43,058 bases of DNA, taken from CAVTWJ01 sp963849485 (GTDB taxonomy: Bacteria > Oederibacteriota > Muellerivitia > Muellerivitales > Muellerivitaceae). Location of the stretch: NCBI GenBank assembly GCA_963849485.1, contig CAWKIF010000163.1, positions 1-43,058 of the forward strand, written 5' to 3'. Positions within the stretch are counted from its first letter, which is position 1. Every line of letters starts with the position of its first letter. Below are positions 1 to 7,396 of this stretch, in pieces. The notes under the pieces were generated by a model. That model worked only from the letters and a program-made list of their open reading frames with translations. It did not search any database and was not told where the DNA came from. The translations under genes and the position numbers were made by a program.

Positions 1-1040
1 GCCGAATGCTTGCCCAGAACCAAGCGGCTTTCGGGCACCCCGATCTCCTGGGGAGTCATAATCTCGTAGGTCTGGCGGTATTTGAGGATCCCGTCCTGGT
101 GGATCCCGCTCTCATGGGCGAAAGCGTTGTTGCCCACGATGGCCTTGTTGGGTTGCAGCATAAAACCCGTCAGTGTCGAGACCAAGCGGCTGGTCTTGTA
201 GATCTCCCTGGTATTGATCCCAGTTTGGTAGGGATAGAGATCGTGGCGGGTCTTCAAGACCATGACGATCTCCTCCAGGCTGGCGTTCCCCGCCCTTTCC
301 CCGATACCGTTAATGGTGCATTCCACCTGCCGGGCGCCGTTTCTTATGGCCGAAAGCGAGTTCGCAACCGCCAACCCCAGGTCATTGTGGCAGTGAACGG
401 ACAATACCGCCTTGTTGATGTTGGGCACCCGATTCTTCAAGGTCGCCACCATATGGCCGTATTCGGTGGGGATGGCATAACCCACCGTATCGGGAACGTT
501 AACCGTCTTGGCTCCGCTCTTGATAGCCGCCTCGACCATACGGCACAAAAAATCCAGGTTGGATCGGGAGGCGTCCTGGGCTGAAAATTCAACATCATCC
601 GTGAATTGGCACGCATGTTTGACCGAGTCCACCACCGCGTCCAGGGCCTGTTCCCGGGTCTTGCGGAAGAGGTAGTTCAGGTGGATGTCGGAGGAGGAGA
701 TGAAGGTGTGGATGCGGGGGCGCTTGGCGTGCTTCAGGGCCTTGCCGCAGGCGTCGATATCCTTACGCATGGCCCTTGAGAGACCGGCCACGATGGTCTT
801 TTTCATGGCACGGGCGATCTTTTCCACAGCCTCGAAATCGCCGGGGGACGCAGCCGGGAAACCCGCCTCGATGATATCTACTCCAAGTTTTTCAAGCTGC
901 AGGGCGATCTTCATTTTTTCGGCGGTGTTCAGGCTGGCCCCGGGGGCCTGTTCCCCATCACGCAGGGTGGTGTCGAAGATGTAGACCCGTTCGTCGGCAG
1001 TAGGGCGATGGGAGACCTTAATGCTCTTTTGCTTTTTCAT
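1..1040 (-). CDS. leuA: 2-isopropylmalate synthase, 3' end cut by window edge
   Basis: Condenses acetyl-CoA with 2-oxoisovalerate in the first committed step of leucine synthesis, in the cytosol. 346 codons are visible before the window edge; the family is usually about 510-560 residues, so the C-terminal regulatory (leucine-sensing) domain is missing. Visible in the TIM barrel: the metal and substrate loop DTTLRDGEQAPG (residues 23-34), HCHND (216-220) with the metal-binding histidines, and GIGERAGN further on. The start is the ATG at 1040, with GAGG six bases upstream. It lies 53 bp after pssA on the same strand and is probably the last visible gene of the ilv operon. Homocitrate synthase is a related alternative, but motif pattern and BCAA context favour LeuA. 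Confidence 0.95.
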   Translation of the reverse strand, partial: MKKQKSIKVSHRPTADERVYIFDTTLRDGEQAPGASLNTAEKMKIALQLEKLGVDIIEAGFPAASPGDFEAVEKIARAMKKTIVAGLSRAMRKDIDACGKALKHAKRPRIHTFISSSDIHLNYLFRKTREQALDAVVDSVKHACQFTDDVEFSAQDASRSNLDFLCRMVEAAIKSGAKTVNVPDTVGYAIPTEYGHMVATLKNRVPNINKAVLSVHCHNDLGLAVANSLSAIRNGARQVECTINGIGERAGNASLEEIVMVLKTRHDLYPYQTGINTREIYKTSRLVSTLTGFMLQPNKAIVGNNAFAHESGIHQDGILKYRQTYEIMTPQEIGVPESRLVLGKHS

Positions 1041-1093
1041 GGAAGACCTCGTTTTCGGTTGAAGGGTGATAAATCTCTTGGATGGACCAGGGG

Positions 1094-1978
1094 TTAGCTT
1101 TTGGGGTTGGCCTTGGCAGGCTTACTAAGTCGGCCCAAGCTCTTCTTGGTGAGAAACTTAATGATTCCCCAGAAGAGGTAGGTGGTTAACAGGGCGAAGG
1201 AAGAGAATTCAAACGCCCCGACTAAGGCGATCAAGACCACCCCGATAAAGGCCAGAGTCCATGGCTTGATGAATTCGCGGTTCAGCTTTTTCAGGCTAGG
1301 ATAGGGAAGGGTGGAAACCATGACCAAGGCGATGATAACCGTCAAGATGGGAACGCCGTATAACTCGATAGCGTTCAGGTTCTCCTCGTACCAGCCCATG
1401 ACCTTGTTCATAACAACGCCCTTGTCATAAAAACCGCTCCAACGCGAGAGCAGAACATAGCTGGTCAGGATGCCCGCGGCAGCGGGACTAGGTAGTCCCA
1501 TAAATGAGGTTTTTTCTTCGATTTGGGCCTGGACGTTGAACCGGGCCAGGCGGATGGCGGTGCAGACCACGTACAGGAAGGTGATGGACAGGCCCCAAGA
1601 GCCCATGTAACGTAAAACCGACAGGTAGATCAGGATGGCGGGTGCCATGCCAAAGCTGATGAGGTCGGACAGGCTGTCGAATTCCTGGCCAAACTTGGAA
1701 GTGGTATGAGTGGCGCGGGCCACCATGCCGTCGAAGAGATCCATGAAAGCCGCGATGACGATAAGCCGAGCCGGCCAGACAAAGGGGATGCTGTTGTTCT
1801 GCGGGAAAAGGGACAGGGTCAAAGAATCGTTGATGCCCCAGGTAATGGACCAGATGCCCAGCACCATATTGGCCGCCGTGAACATATTTGGCAGCAGGTA
1901 GATGGTCTTGCGCAGGCGCGAGGCGACGGGTTTTTCCACCCCCTCTTCCTTAATCATTTTCCTTCTTGGCGCCGCCAT
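1094..1978 (-). CDS. pssA: CDP-diacylglycerol--serine O-phosphatidyltransferase
   Basis: Integral membrane enzyme that makes phosphatidylserine from CDP-diacylglycerol and serine. The 294-residue protein carries the full CDP-alcohol phosphotransferase signature: D80-x2-D83-G84-x2-A87-R88-x8-G97-x3-D101-x3-D105. Several hydrophobic segments flank it (about 27-50, 70-85, 110-145, 210-230, 238-275). The start ATG at 1978 is one base past the psd stop and has AGGAGAG eight bases upstream, which lies inside psd, so the two genes are likely translationally coupled. Its product is the substrate of Psd. The motif also fits other CDP-alcohol transferases such as PgsA, but the psd partner makes PssA the natural call. 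Confidence 0.94.
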   Translation of the reverse strand: MAAPRRKMIKEEGVEKPVASRLRKTIYLLPNMFTAANMVLGIWSITWGINDSLTLSLFPQNNSIPFVWPARLIVIAAFMDLFDGMVARATHTTSKFGQEFDSLSDLISFGMAPAILIYLSVLRYMGSWGLSITFLYVVCTAIRLARFNVQAQIEEKTSFMGLPSPAAAGILTSYVLLSRWSGFYDKGVVMNKVMGWYEENLNAIELYGVPILTVIIALVMVSTLPYPSLKKLNREFIKPWTLAFIGVVLIALVGAFEFSSFALLTTYLFWGIIKFLTKKSLGRLSKPAKANPKS

Positions 1979-1979
1979 G

Positions 1980-2657
1980 TCAGAACTCTCCTAATACCGT
2001 AACGCCGGCTTGAACCTGGTCCCCCAGTTTGACGGAAGGTTTGAACCCCTTGGGCAGAAACAAATCCACCCGGGAACCCAACAGGATCCGGCCAAACCGG
2101 TCACCCCTTTTCAGGATGGCCTTTGGTTCCGCATCGGTTTTGACCCGCCTACACAAAAGCCCTGCGATCTGTTTCAAAACAATCAGCCCGGGGGACTTGA
2201 AACCCTTGCCCCCGTTCAGCTTCATCAACAGATGACACTGCTCGTTCACCAGGTCAGCCTTGTCATCGAAGGCTGCCAGGAATTTTCCAGGATGATAAAC
2301 CTTCTTGACGACTTTCCCATCGAAGGGAACCCGCTGAACGTGATTGTTCAGGGGGTTCATGAATATTGCGATATGCATCGTCTTTTTCTTGGTGTAAAAC
2401 TTTTCAACCGCCTCAGAAAGCACCACGATCTTTCCGTCGGCGGGACTGAGGACTTCACGGGGGCCCAAGGGATGGGTGGGTCGGCGGTCAAAATCTCTGA
2501 AAAAATTCAGGACCAAAACAGCGACCACCAACACAAGAGTGGATAAAACCGTGAGCCAGGGGCTTTTCGATTCCAAGCCCCAGGCCAATAAAACCACACC
2601 CGTTCCCAGGACGGGGAGGGCAATGGTCCAGGTTTCTGGCATGAATGGCAGTCTCAC
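1980..2657 (-). CDS. psd: phosphatidylserine decarboxylase proenzyme, short type
   Basis: Pyruvoyl-dependent membrane enzyme that turns phosphatidylserine into phosphatidylethanolamine. It is the short (225-residue) Psd class. Two hydrophobic segments form the N-terminal anchor (about 10-28 and 33-51). Catalytic features: D73 in SPADGKI, H106 in NNHVQRVPFDG, the QIAGLLCRRV segment (163-172), and the self-cleavage site FGRILLGSRVDLFLP, where S195 would become the pyruvoyl group. The start is a GTG at 2657 with AGGAGG eight bases upstream; the later ATG (residue 6) is too far from that site. It sits between ilvC and pssA, an arrangement I recall from Geobacter-like genomes. Confidence 0.94.
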   Translation of the reverse strand: MRLPFMPETWTIALPVLGTGVVLLAWGLESKSPWLTVLSTLVLVVAVLVLNFFRDFDRRPTHPLGPREVLSPADGKIVVLSEAVEKFYTKKKTMHIAIFMNPLNNHVQRVPFDGKVVKKVYHPGKFLAAFDDKADLVNEQCHLLMKLNGGKGFKSPGLIVLKQIAGLLCRRVKTDAEPKAILKRGDRFGRILLGSRVDLFLPKGFKPSVKLGDQVQAGVTVLGEF

Positions 2658-2690
2658 GGCGAATCCTCCTCTACCCTACCGGAAGCCCAT

Positions 2691-2711
2691 CGGGGCGGAT
2701 CAACCGCCCCG
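2691..2711 (-). other. GC-rich stem-loop between ilvC and psd
   Basis: A perfect 8-bp inverted repeat (CGGGGCGG / CCGCCCCG) with a 5-nt loop lies in the 80-bp gap between the ilvC stop and the psd start. No T-run follows on the minus strand, so it is not a good intrinsic terminator. It may protect or process the upstream ilv part of the mRNA, or pause transcription. The structure is seen directly; the role is inferred. Confidence 0.55.
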
Positions 2712-2737
2712 GCCAGCCGCCTATTCCCTTCCAGCTT

Positions 2738-3727
2738 CTACTTTTTGAACCAACTGAACATGCTGCGCACCTGGGCGCCCACTTTCTCGATCAGATGCTG
2801 AGAGTCGTTTTTCAAGAGGGCGTTATAAACCGGGCGGTTGGCCAGGTTTTCCAGGATGAATTCCCTGGCGAAGGACCCGGATTGAATCTCAGCAAGTATC
2901 CGCTGCATCTCATGACGGGTGTTGTCAGTGATAATGCGTCGTCCCCGGGTGATGTCACCATACTTGGCGGTGGTGGAAATCCCATCCCGCATGCCTGAGA
3001 TGCCCTTTTCGTAAATCAGATCCACAATCAATTTCACCTCATGCAGGCACTCGAAATAAGCCACTTCGGGTTGGTAGCCAGCGGCCACCAGGGTCTCGAA
3101 ACCCGCCCGAATCAGTTCGGTCAGGCCGCCGCAAAGCACCACCTGCTCGCCGAAGAGGTCGGTCTCAGTCTCTTCCTTGAAGGTGGTTTCCAGGATGCCG
3201 GCGCGGGTGCAACCAATGCCCTTGCCGTAGGCTAGGGCGATCTTGAGCGCATTTCCGGTGGCGTTCTGGTGGATGGCCACCAGAGCAGGTACCCCTTTCC
3301 CTTCCGCATAGGTTGAGCGGACCAAGTGGCCCGGGCTTTTGGGGGCGATCATAAATACGTCCACGTCCGCAGGTGGAATGATCTGGCCAAAGTGGATGTT
3401 GAAACCGTGGGAGAACATGAGGGCCTTGCCGGCCTTGAGGTTCGCCTTGATGTCGGTTTTGTAGATGTTGGCCTGCAGGTCGTCCTGGGTCAGGATCTGG
3501 ATGATGTCCGACTTGGACGCGATCTCCTTTGCGTCCGTGACCTCGAAGCCGTCTGCCCGCGCCTGTTGGATGGGCTTTTCCGCCCTTTCGCCGATGAGTA
3601 CCTTGATCCCCGAATCTTTCAGGTTTAAAGCCTGGTTGCGGCCCTGGTTACCGTAGCCGATGATGCCGACGGTCTTCCCCTTTAGAACATTCAGATCCGC
3701 GTCTTGCTCGTAATAGATCTTCGCCAT
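2738..3727 (-). CDS. ilvC: ketol-acid reductoisomerase (NADP+), class I
   Basis: Mg- and NADPH-dependent isomeroreductase, the second common step of valine and isoleucine synthesis. At 329 residues it is the short class I form. The Rossmann nucleotide loop GYGNQG is at 24-29; FSHGFNIHFG carries the catalytic His107; ETETDLFGEQ holds the metal ligands D190 and E194; the C-terminal knotted domain contains CLHEVKLIVDLIYEKG and the ISTTAKYGD motif. The start ATG at 3727 has AAGGAG seven bases upstream. It lies 78 bp after ilvN and 80 bp before psd, all on one strand. Confidence 0.97.
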   Translation of the reverse strand: MAKIYYEQDADLNVLKGKTVGIIGYGNQGRNQALNLKDSGIKVLIGERAEKPIQQARADGFEVTDAKEIASKSDIIQILTQDDLQANIYKTDIKANLKAGKALMFSHGFNIHFGQIIPPADVDVFMIAPKSPGHLVRSTYAEGKGVPALVAIHQNATGNALKIALAYGKGIGCTRAGILETTFKEETETDLFGEQVVLCGGLTELIRAGFETLVAAGYQPEVAYFECLHEVKLIVDLIYEKGISGMRDGISTTAKYGDITRGRRIITDNTRHEMQRILAEIQSGSFAREFILENLANRPVYNALLKNDSQHLIEKVGAQVRSMFSWFKK

Positions 3728-3802
3728 GTCATTCTCCTTAATGTGTTTCGCCCGTAAGCGTTATAAGCGTTTCAACTAGCTTCCCTTCGCCGGCCCCCAT
3801 CG

Positions 3803-3819
3803 AGTCTAAAGATTAGACT
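3803..3819 (-). other. small hairpin over the ilvN stop codon
   Basis: Perfect 7-bp arms AGTCTAA and TTAGACT with a 3-nt loop. The ilvN stop codon (TAG at 3806-3808) lies in the distal arm. No T-run follows, so a terminator is unlikely. A pairing that covers a stop codon could affect transcript stability between ilvN and ilvC; that part is inference. Confidence 0.45.
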
Positions 3820-4348
3820 GACCGGCCGTCCCTGCCTTCACCTTGACCTTTTTTTCCACTTCCTCATGAACTTTCTTGCCCCGGGAAATAGCCACTTCCC
3901 CAGTGCGAACCATCTCGATGATGCCGTAATTCTTCAAAAGCTCGATCATGCCGTTGATTTTGCTTTCTTTGCCCGTAACCTCGACGATGAAGCTTTTCAG
4001 GGCCACGTCCACGATCTTGCCGTCAAAACATTGGACTATCTCCATGACCTGGCTGCGGGTTTCTGGCTCGGCTTTCACCTTAATGAGGGCGAGGTCCCGG
4101 GCGATAAAATCGTCCTGCGTCAAGTCGACCACCTTGATAGTATCCACCAGCTTGTTGAGCTGTTTTTCGACCTGATCGATGACCCGGTCATCGCCGCGGA
4201 CGACAATGGTCATGCGCGAAACCTTGGGATTGTCCGTCACTCCGACCACCAGGCTATCGATGTTGTAACCCCGGGCGGAAAAGAGGTTGGAGACCCGGGA
4301 CAGGACACCGCTATGGTTGTGGACCAGCACGGAAATGGTATGCCTCAT
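3806..4348 (-). CDS. ilvN: acetolactate synthase, regulatory small subunit
   Basis: Regulatory partner of IlvB; it binds valine for feedback control and raises catalytic activity. At 180 residues it has the length of the IlvH/IlvN family. An N-terminal ACT domain opens with HTISVLVHNHSGVLSRVSNL and continues GYNIDSLVVG (about 28-37); the C-terminal ACT-like domain includes the ALIKVKAEPETR segment. The start ATG at 4348 overlaps the ilvB stop (ATGA), with AAAGGAGG six bases upstream inside ilvB, so the subunits are translationally coupled and probably made in fixed proportion. Confidence 0.96.
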   Translation of the reverse strand: MRHTISVLVHNHSGVLSRVSNLFSARGYNIDSLVVGVTDNPKVSRMTIVVRGDDRVIDQVEKQLNKLVDTIKVVDLTQDDFIARDLALIKVKAEPETRSQVMEIVQCFDGKIVDVALKSFIVEVTGKESKINGMIELLKNYGIIEMVRTGEVAISRGKKVHEEVEKKVKVKAGTAGQSNL

Positions 4349-6108
4349 TTGCGGCCTCCTTTAGCGCGGACCGTCGCCTTCATCTGGGCCATGACTCTCG
4401 CCCTGTCCTCTTCTTTGGACAGCACCATGTCCTTGGCAGAACCGCCGGCTGGAACCATGGGATACACATGTTCTTCCGCGTCCACCACCAGGTCCACGAT
4501 GCAGGGATCCTTGGAACGGAAGACCTTTTCCAGGGTCTGGGTGGCGTCCTTGGGCGTCTCCGCCCGGTAGCCAGCGATGCCGTAGGCTTCGGCCAACTTG
4601 ACGAAATCGGGCTGGGCGGGGATCGAGGTGGAGGCGTAACGCTTGTTGAAGAAAAGATCCTGCCACTGTTTGACCATCCCCAGGAACTTGTTGTTAAGGA
4701 TGATGACCTTCACATTGAGGTTGTGCTGCTTCACGACGGCCAGTTCCTGCAGGGTCATCTGGAAGCTGCCGTCCCCGGCGATGTCGATGACCGTGGCGTC
4801 GGGATAAGCGAAGGCCGCCCCGATGGCCGCCGGGAACCCGAATCCCATGGTGCCCAGGCCCCCTGAAGTGATCCAGCGGCGGGGCTTGTTGAAGCGGTAA
4901 TACTGGGCCGCCCACATCTGGTGCTGGCCCACCTCGGTGGTGATGATAGCGTCGCCCTTGGTCAGGCGGTAGATCTCGTCCACCGCGAACTGGGGCAGGA
5001 TGGGACTGTTGGGGTTCTGTTTGAACGCCAGCGGATGCTTCCCATGCCACGAATCCAATTGATCGTACCACTCGTCGTAATCGTGGGAGCCGGCCGATTT
5101 GGTCAGGACCTCCAGGATTGTCTTCATGTCGCCCAGCACATGGGCATCCACCTTGACGTTCTTGTCGATGGAGGTCGGGTCCACATCGATATGGATCTTC
5201 TTGGACAGGGGAGAGAACTCGGACAGCTTGCCCGTCACCCGGTCATCGAACCGGCTGCCGATGGCGATCAGCAGGTCGCAATGGGTCAGGGCCATATTTG
5301 CCCGGTAGGAACCGTGCATGCCCAGCATGTCGATGAACTGGCGGTCGTTGGCCGGATAGGCTCCCAGGCCCATCAAGGTCAGGGTGACCGGAATGTTCGT
5401 CTTGCGTGCGAATTTGTAGAGCGCCTCGGAAGCCTCGGCGTTGATGACCCCTCCCCCCGCGTAGATCAGGGGCCGCTTCGCATGGCGGATCAGCTCGGCC
5501 ATTTTGTCAAGCTGGGAGCGATCGATCTCGGGCACGAATTTCGACAGCGGGATGGTGGCGTGTTTCGGGAGGGGCACTTCCGCCGCAGACGCCGCGATAT
5601 CCTTGGGGATATCCACCAGGACTGGCCCGGGCCGGCCCGAGCGGGCGATAAAGAAGGCGTTGCGCAGGATCTGGGGCAGTTCCTGGACGCTTTTCACCAG
5701 GTAATTGTGTTTGGTGCAGGAACGGGTGATACCCACCACATCCGCTTCCTGGAAGGCGTCCGTGCCGATCAAGGAAGAATTGACTTGGCCGGTGATGGCC
5801 ACCAGGGGAACGGAATCCATATAGGCATCCGCTAGGCCAGTGACGATGTTCGTGGCGCCAGGACCGGAGGTGGCGATACAGACTCCCACCTTACCCGTGG
5901 ATTTGGCGTAACCTTCCGCCATATGGATGGCGCCCTGCTCGTGCCGGGTATCGATCAGGCGAATGCGGTCGCTGTTCTGGTAAAAAGCGTCGAATATTGG
6001 TAGAACGGCGCCTCCCGTGAGTCCCCAGACCATTTCCACCCCTTCATCCACCAGGATATCCACGACCATCTGGGCGCCGGTCTTGAGCTTAGGTTTTTGA
6101 TGTTTCAT
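4345..6108 (-). CDS. ilvB: acetolactate synthase, catalytic large subunit
   Basis: Thiamine-diphosphate enzyme that condenses two pyruvates, or pyruvate and 2-oxobutyrate: the entry step to valine, leucine and isoleucine. At 587 residues it is full length. The catalytic Glu57 lies in DTRHEQGAIHMAEGYA, followed by the SGPGATNIVTGLADAY stretch typical of AHAS. The C-terminal ThDP motif runs from GDGSFQM to NNKFLGMVKQWQ (roughly 440-475). A GGAGG site lies just upstream of the ATG at 6108. Transcription has to pass the leader-peptide attenuator at 6281-6414. It is the first full-size gene of the operon, and ilvN follows with a 4-base overlap. Confidence 0.97.
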   Translation of the reverse strand: MKHQKPKLKTGAQMVVDILVDEGVEMVWGLTGGAVLPIFDAFYQNSDRIRLIDTRHEQGAIHMAEGYAKSTGKVGVCIATSGPGATNIVTGLADAYMDSVPLVAITGQVNSSLIGTDAFQEADVVGITRSCTKHNYLVKSVQELPQILRNAFFIARSGRPGPVLVDIPKDIAASAAEVPLPKHATIPLSKFVPEIDRSQLDKMAELIRHAKRPLIYAGGGVINAEASEALYKFARKTNIPVTLTLMGLGAYPANDRQFIDMLGMHGSYRANMALTHCDLLIAIGSRFDDRVTGKLSEFSPLSKKIHIDVDPTSIDKNVKVDAHVLGDMKTILEVLTKSAGSHDYDEWYDQLDSWHGKHPLAFKQNPNSPILPQFAVDEIYRLTKGDAIITTEVGQHQMWAAQYYRFNKPRRWITSGGLGTMGFGFPAAIGAAFAYPDATVIDIAGDGSFQMTLQELAVVKQHNLNVKVIILNNKFLGMVKQWQDLFFNKRYASTSIPAQPDFVKLAEAYGIAGYRAETPKDATQTLEKVFRSKDPCIVDLVVDAEEHVYPMVPAGGSAKDMVLSKEEDRARVMAQMKATVRAKGGRK

Positions 6109-6280
6109 CGTTTCTCCTCCAATGGCGTTTCCCCGAGGGGGAAAGCGCTAGATTTTACAATAATTCACCTTTTCAAGTGATAAATAGTGGTTAACAACCC
6201 CACGAAACTAACGACTTTTAGGGGTAGGACCCTTACGGACCAGGTCGAAAGAGCCTTGAGGAGGGGGAAAACCGGGGCTT
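6109..6280 (-). other. untranslated leader between attenuator and ilvB
   Basis: About 170 bases after the terminator and before the ilvB ATG. It has no convincing reading frame. It holds small inverted repeats, among them a TCAC...GTGA stem and a CTTTCCCC...GGGGAAA(C)G stem just before the GGAGGAG ribosome site. I see no clear second promoter. Confidence 0.5.
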
Positions 6281-6324
6281 AAAACAAAAAAGCCGCAGAC
6301 CCCCTTGGCGGGGCTCCGCAGCTT
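6281..6324 (-). terminator. attenuator terminator hairpin in the ilvB leader
   Basis: On the minus strand, arms at 6324-6310 and 6304-6290 form a long GC-rich stem (15 positions, two wobble pairs and one mismatch) around a short loop, followed at once by TTTTTTG and TTTT. It begins 12 bases after the leader-peptide stop and about 180 bases before ilvB. This is the form of an intrinsic terminator used for attenuation. The GGCGG in the leader's Glu-Ala codons could pair with CCGCC in the terminator loop to form a competing structure; I have not folded it. Confidence 0.82.
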
Positions 6325-6336
6325 GGTAGCCGTCTG

Positions 6337-6414
6337 TTAGGAGCGAACCGCCTCCGGACGCAATACAAGTACCAGTACCAAAAGCACTAAGGTGATTGCG
6401 ATTCCGAAGACCAT
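6337..6414 (-). CDS. ilv operon leader peptide (attenuator peptide)
   Basis: A 25-codon frame starts at ATG 6414 with a strong AAGGAG site at 6421-6426, six bases upstream. Fourteen of its 25 residues are Leu, Val or Ile, and residues 9-18 are an unbroken run of Leu and Val. It then reads RPEAVRS and stops at TAA 6337-6339. The terminator hairpin starts 12 bases later, and ilvB lies downstream on the same strand. Known ilv leader peptides use branched-chain codon runs so that a stalled ribosome prevents termination when charged tRNA is scarce; this fits that design closely. It could instead be a tiny one-span membrane protein, but position and hairpin argue for a leader. Confidence 0.85.
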   Translation of the reverse strand: MVFGIAITLVLLVLVLVLRPEAVRS

Positions 6415-6443
6415 GAAAAACTCCTTAAAATTACCGATGTCGA

Positions 6444-6472
6444 AATATACCCTTCCACCGATTCACTGTCAA
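6444..6472 (-). promoter_or_regulatory. sigma70-type promoter of the ilv operon
   Basis: Minus strand: -35 TTGACA (6472-6467), a 17-bp spacer, -10 TATATT (6449-6444). The -35 is perfect and the -10 matches 5 of 6. Expected transcription start is near 6437, giving an untranslated leader of about 22 bases before the leader-peptide ATG. It is one of the two best promoters in the window, and it sits exactly where an attenuated ilv operon needs one. Confidence 0.85.
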
Positions 6473-6548
6473 GGGTAGGGTAAAACAAGACCAATATAGA
6501 TTAATTGAATCCATATTAAACCCATAATTTCGGGGGTTTCATTAAACT

Positions 6549-7244
6549 TTAAATCCATTGAAAAACAATGAAGAATAAAATGGCCAATATGATCCAAAAA
6601 AGGCCAAAGGCTCGGATATCTTCCCACCAAATCAAACCTTCACGGCGCTTGAAAGTTTTTTTAAACCTTCCAATCAAAAAAAGCGTCAAAGGTAACAAGA
6701 CGATCAAAATCAAGGCTAAAAGAGCTACGTCATTTTGAAGTTCAGGTTTTTTTACAATTCGCAGGGAGAAAAAAACTACTAAGAGAGTTAGAAAAGTGTG
6801 GAACATCCAAAAAAGAACATATTTAAGAAGCGCGGGAGGGACTTGAAAAAGGTTCATCCCTGGGTGATTTATTTTTATTGGATCCGAATGATTTTCCCTT
6901 GAAAGTCTAGTCCCACAACGCGCGCAAAACCTGAGGTTTTTCCCGTGAGTGAACAAACTGCGTTGGATCGAACAATGTTTGTGCGGGCAAGATTGGATGA
7001 TCCAGGCCAAGGAAATAGCAAACCAAGCGCTCAATATAACCTGTAATAGAAAACCCAAAAAGAGGAAACGATACTCAAACGCACCCGTCACAAATGACAA
7101 AAAAACGTTTAAGAAAAAAAACCAAAACCAGGGTTCCAATGTTTGAATGATCTTAAATTCTTCTGATACTTCTATAAAAAAACGCCAACCTTTGCCAATT
7201 GACCATAACACCAATAAAAGGATCAACATGGTTTGCCAGATCAT
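6549..7244 (-). CDS. multi-pass membrane protein with a central zinc-ribbon-like loop
   Basis: Family not recognised. 231 residues with hydrophobic segments at about 1-20, 38-58, 60-85, 138-162, 172-192 and 212-230. Between the third and fourth lies a soluble loop with C86-P-H-K-H-C91, then C107-A-R-C110, an arrangement like a small zinc ribbon. The start ATG at 7244 has GGAGG about seven bases upstream. Base composition is clearly AT-rich next to the ilv genes and the ribosomal cluster. The next gene (7397-8110) is also a membrane protein on the same strand, so they may act together. A candidate promoter (TTGAAT, 17 bp, GATATT) lies upstream, but it is weak evidence. Confidence 0.75.
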   Translation of the reverse strand: MIWQTMLILLLVLWSIGKGWRFFIEVSEEFKIIQTLEPWFWFFFLNVFLSFVTGAFEYRFLFLGFLLQVILSAWFAISLAWIIQSCPHKHCSIQRSLFTHGKNLRFCARCGTRLSRENHSDPIKINHPGMNLFQVPPALLKYVLFWMFHTFLTLLVVFFSLRIVKKPELQNDVALLALILIVLLPLTLFLIGRFKKTFKRREGLIWWEDIRAFGLFWIILAILFFIVFQWI

Positions 7245-7396
7245 GAAATCATTCCTCCATCAAATATAGAATTTTCATAAGCTTACAACACGAGAGTTTA
7301 ATCAAAATATCTTCAAAACATGATTTTAATTCAACGCAAATTACACTCGATTCAAAGTTTATTAAAAATCTTAACCCATCATAATTATTAGAATAC

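Noticed and set aside
6..984. Plus-strand open frames over the start of the window
   Set aside because: They are antisense to leuA, which reads through cleanly on the minus strand with all family motifs.
4921..5835. A 304-codon plus-strand frame
   Set aside because: It is antisense to ilvB and has no recognisable protein features; GC-rich coding DNA often leaves the opposite strand open.
6337..6414. The small Leu/Val frame as a membrane microprotein
   Set aside because: Possible, but its place between a strong promoter and a terminator ahead of ilvB fits a leader peptide far better.
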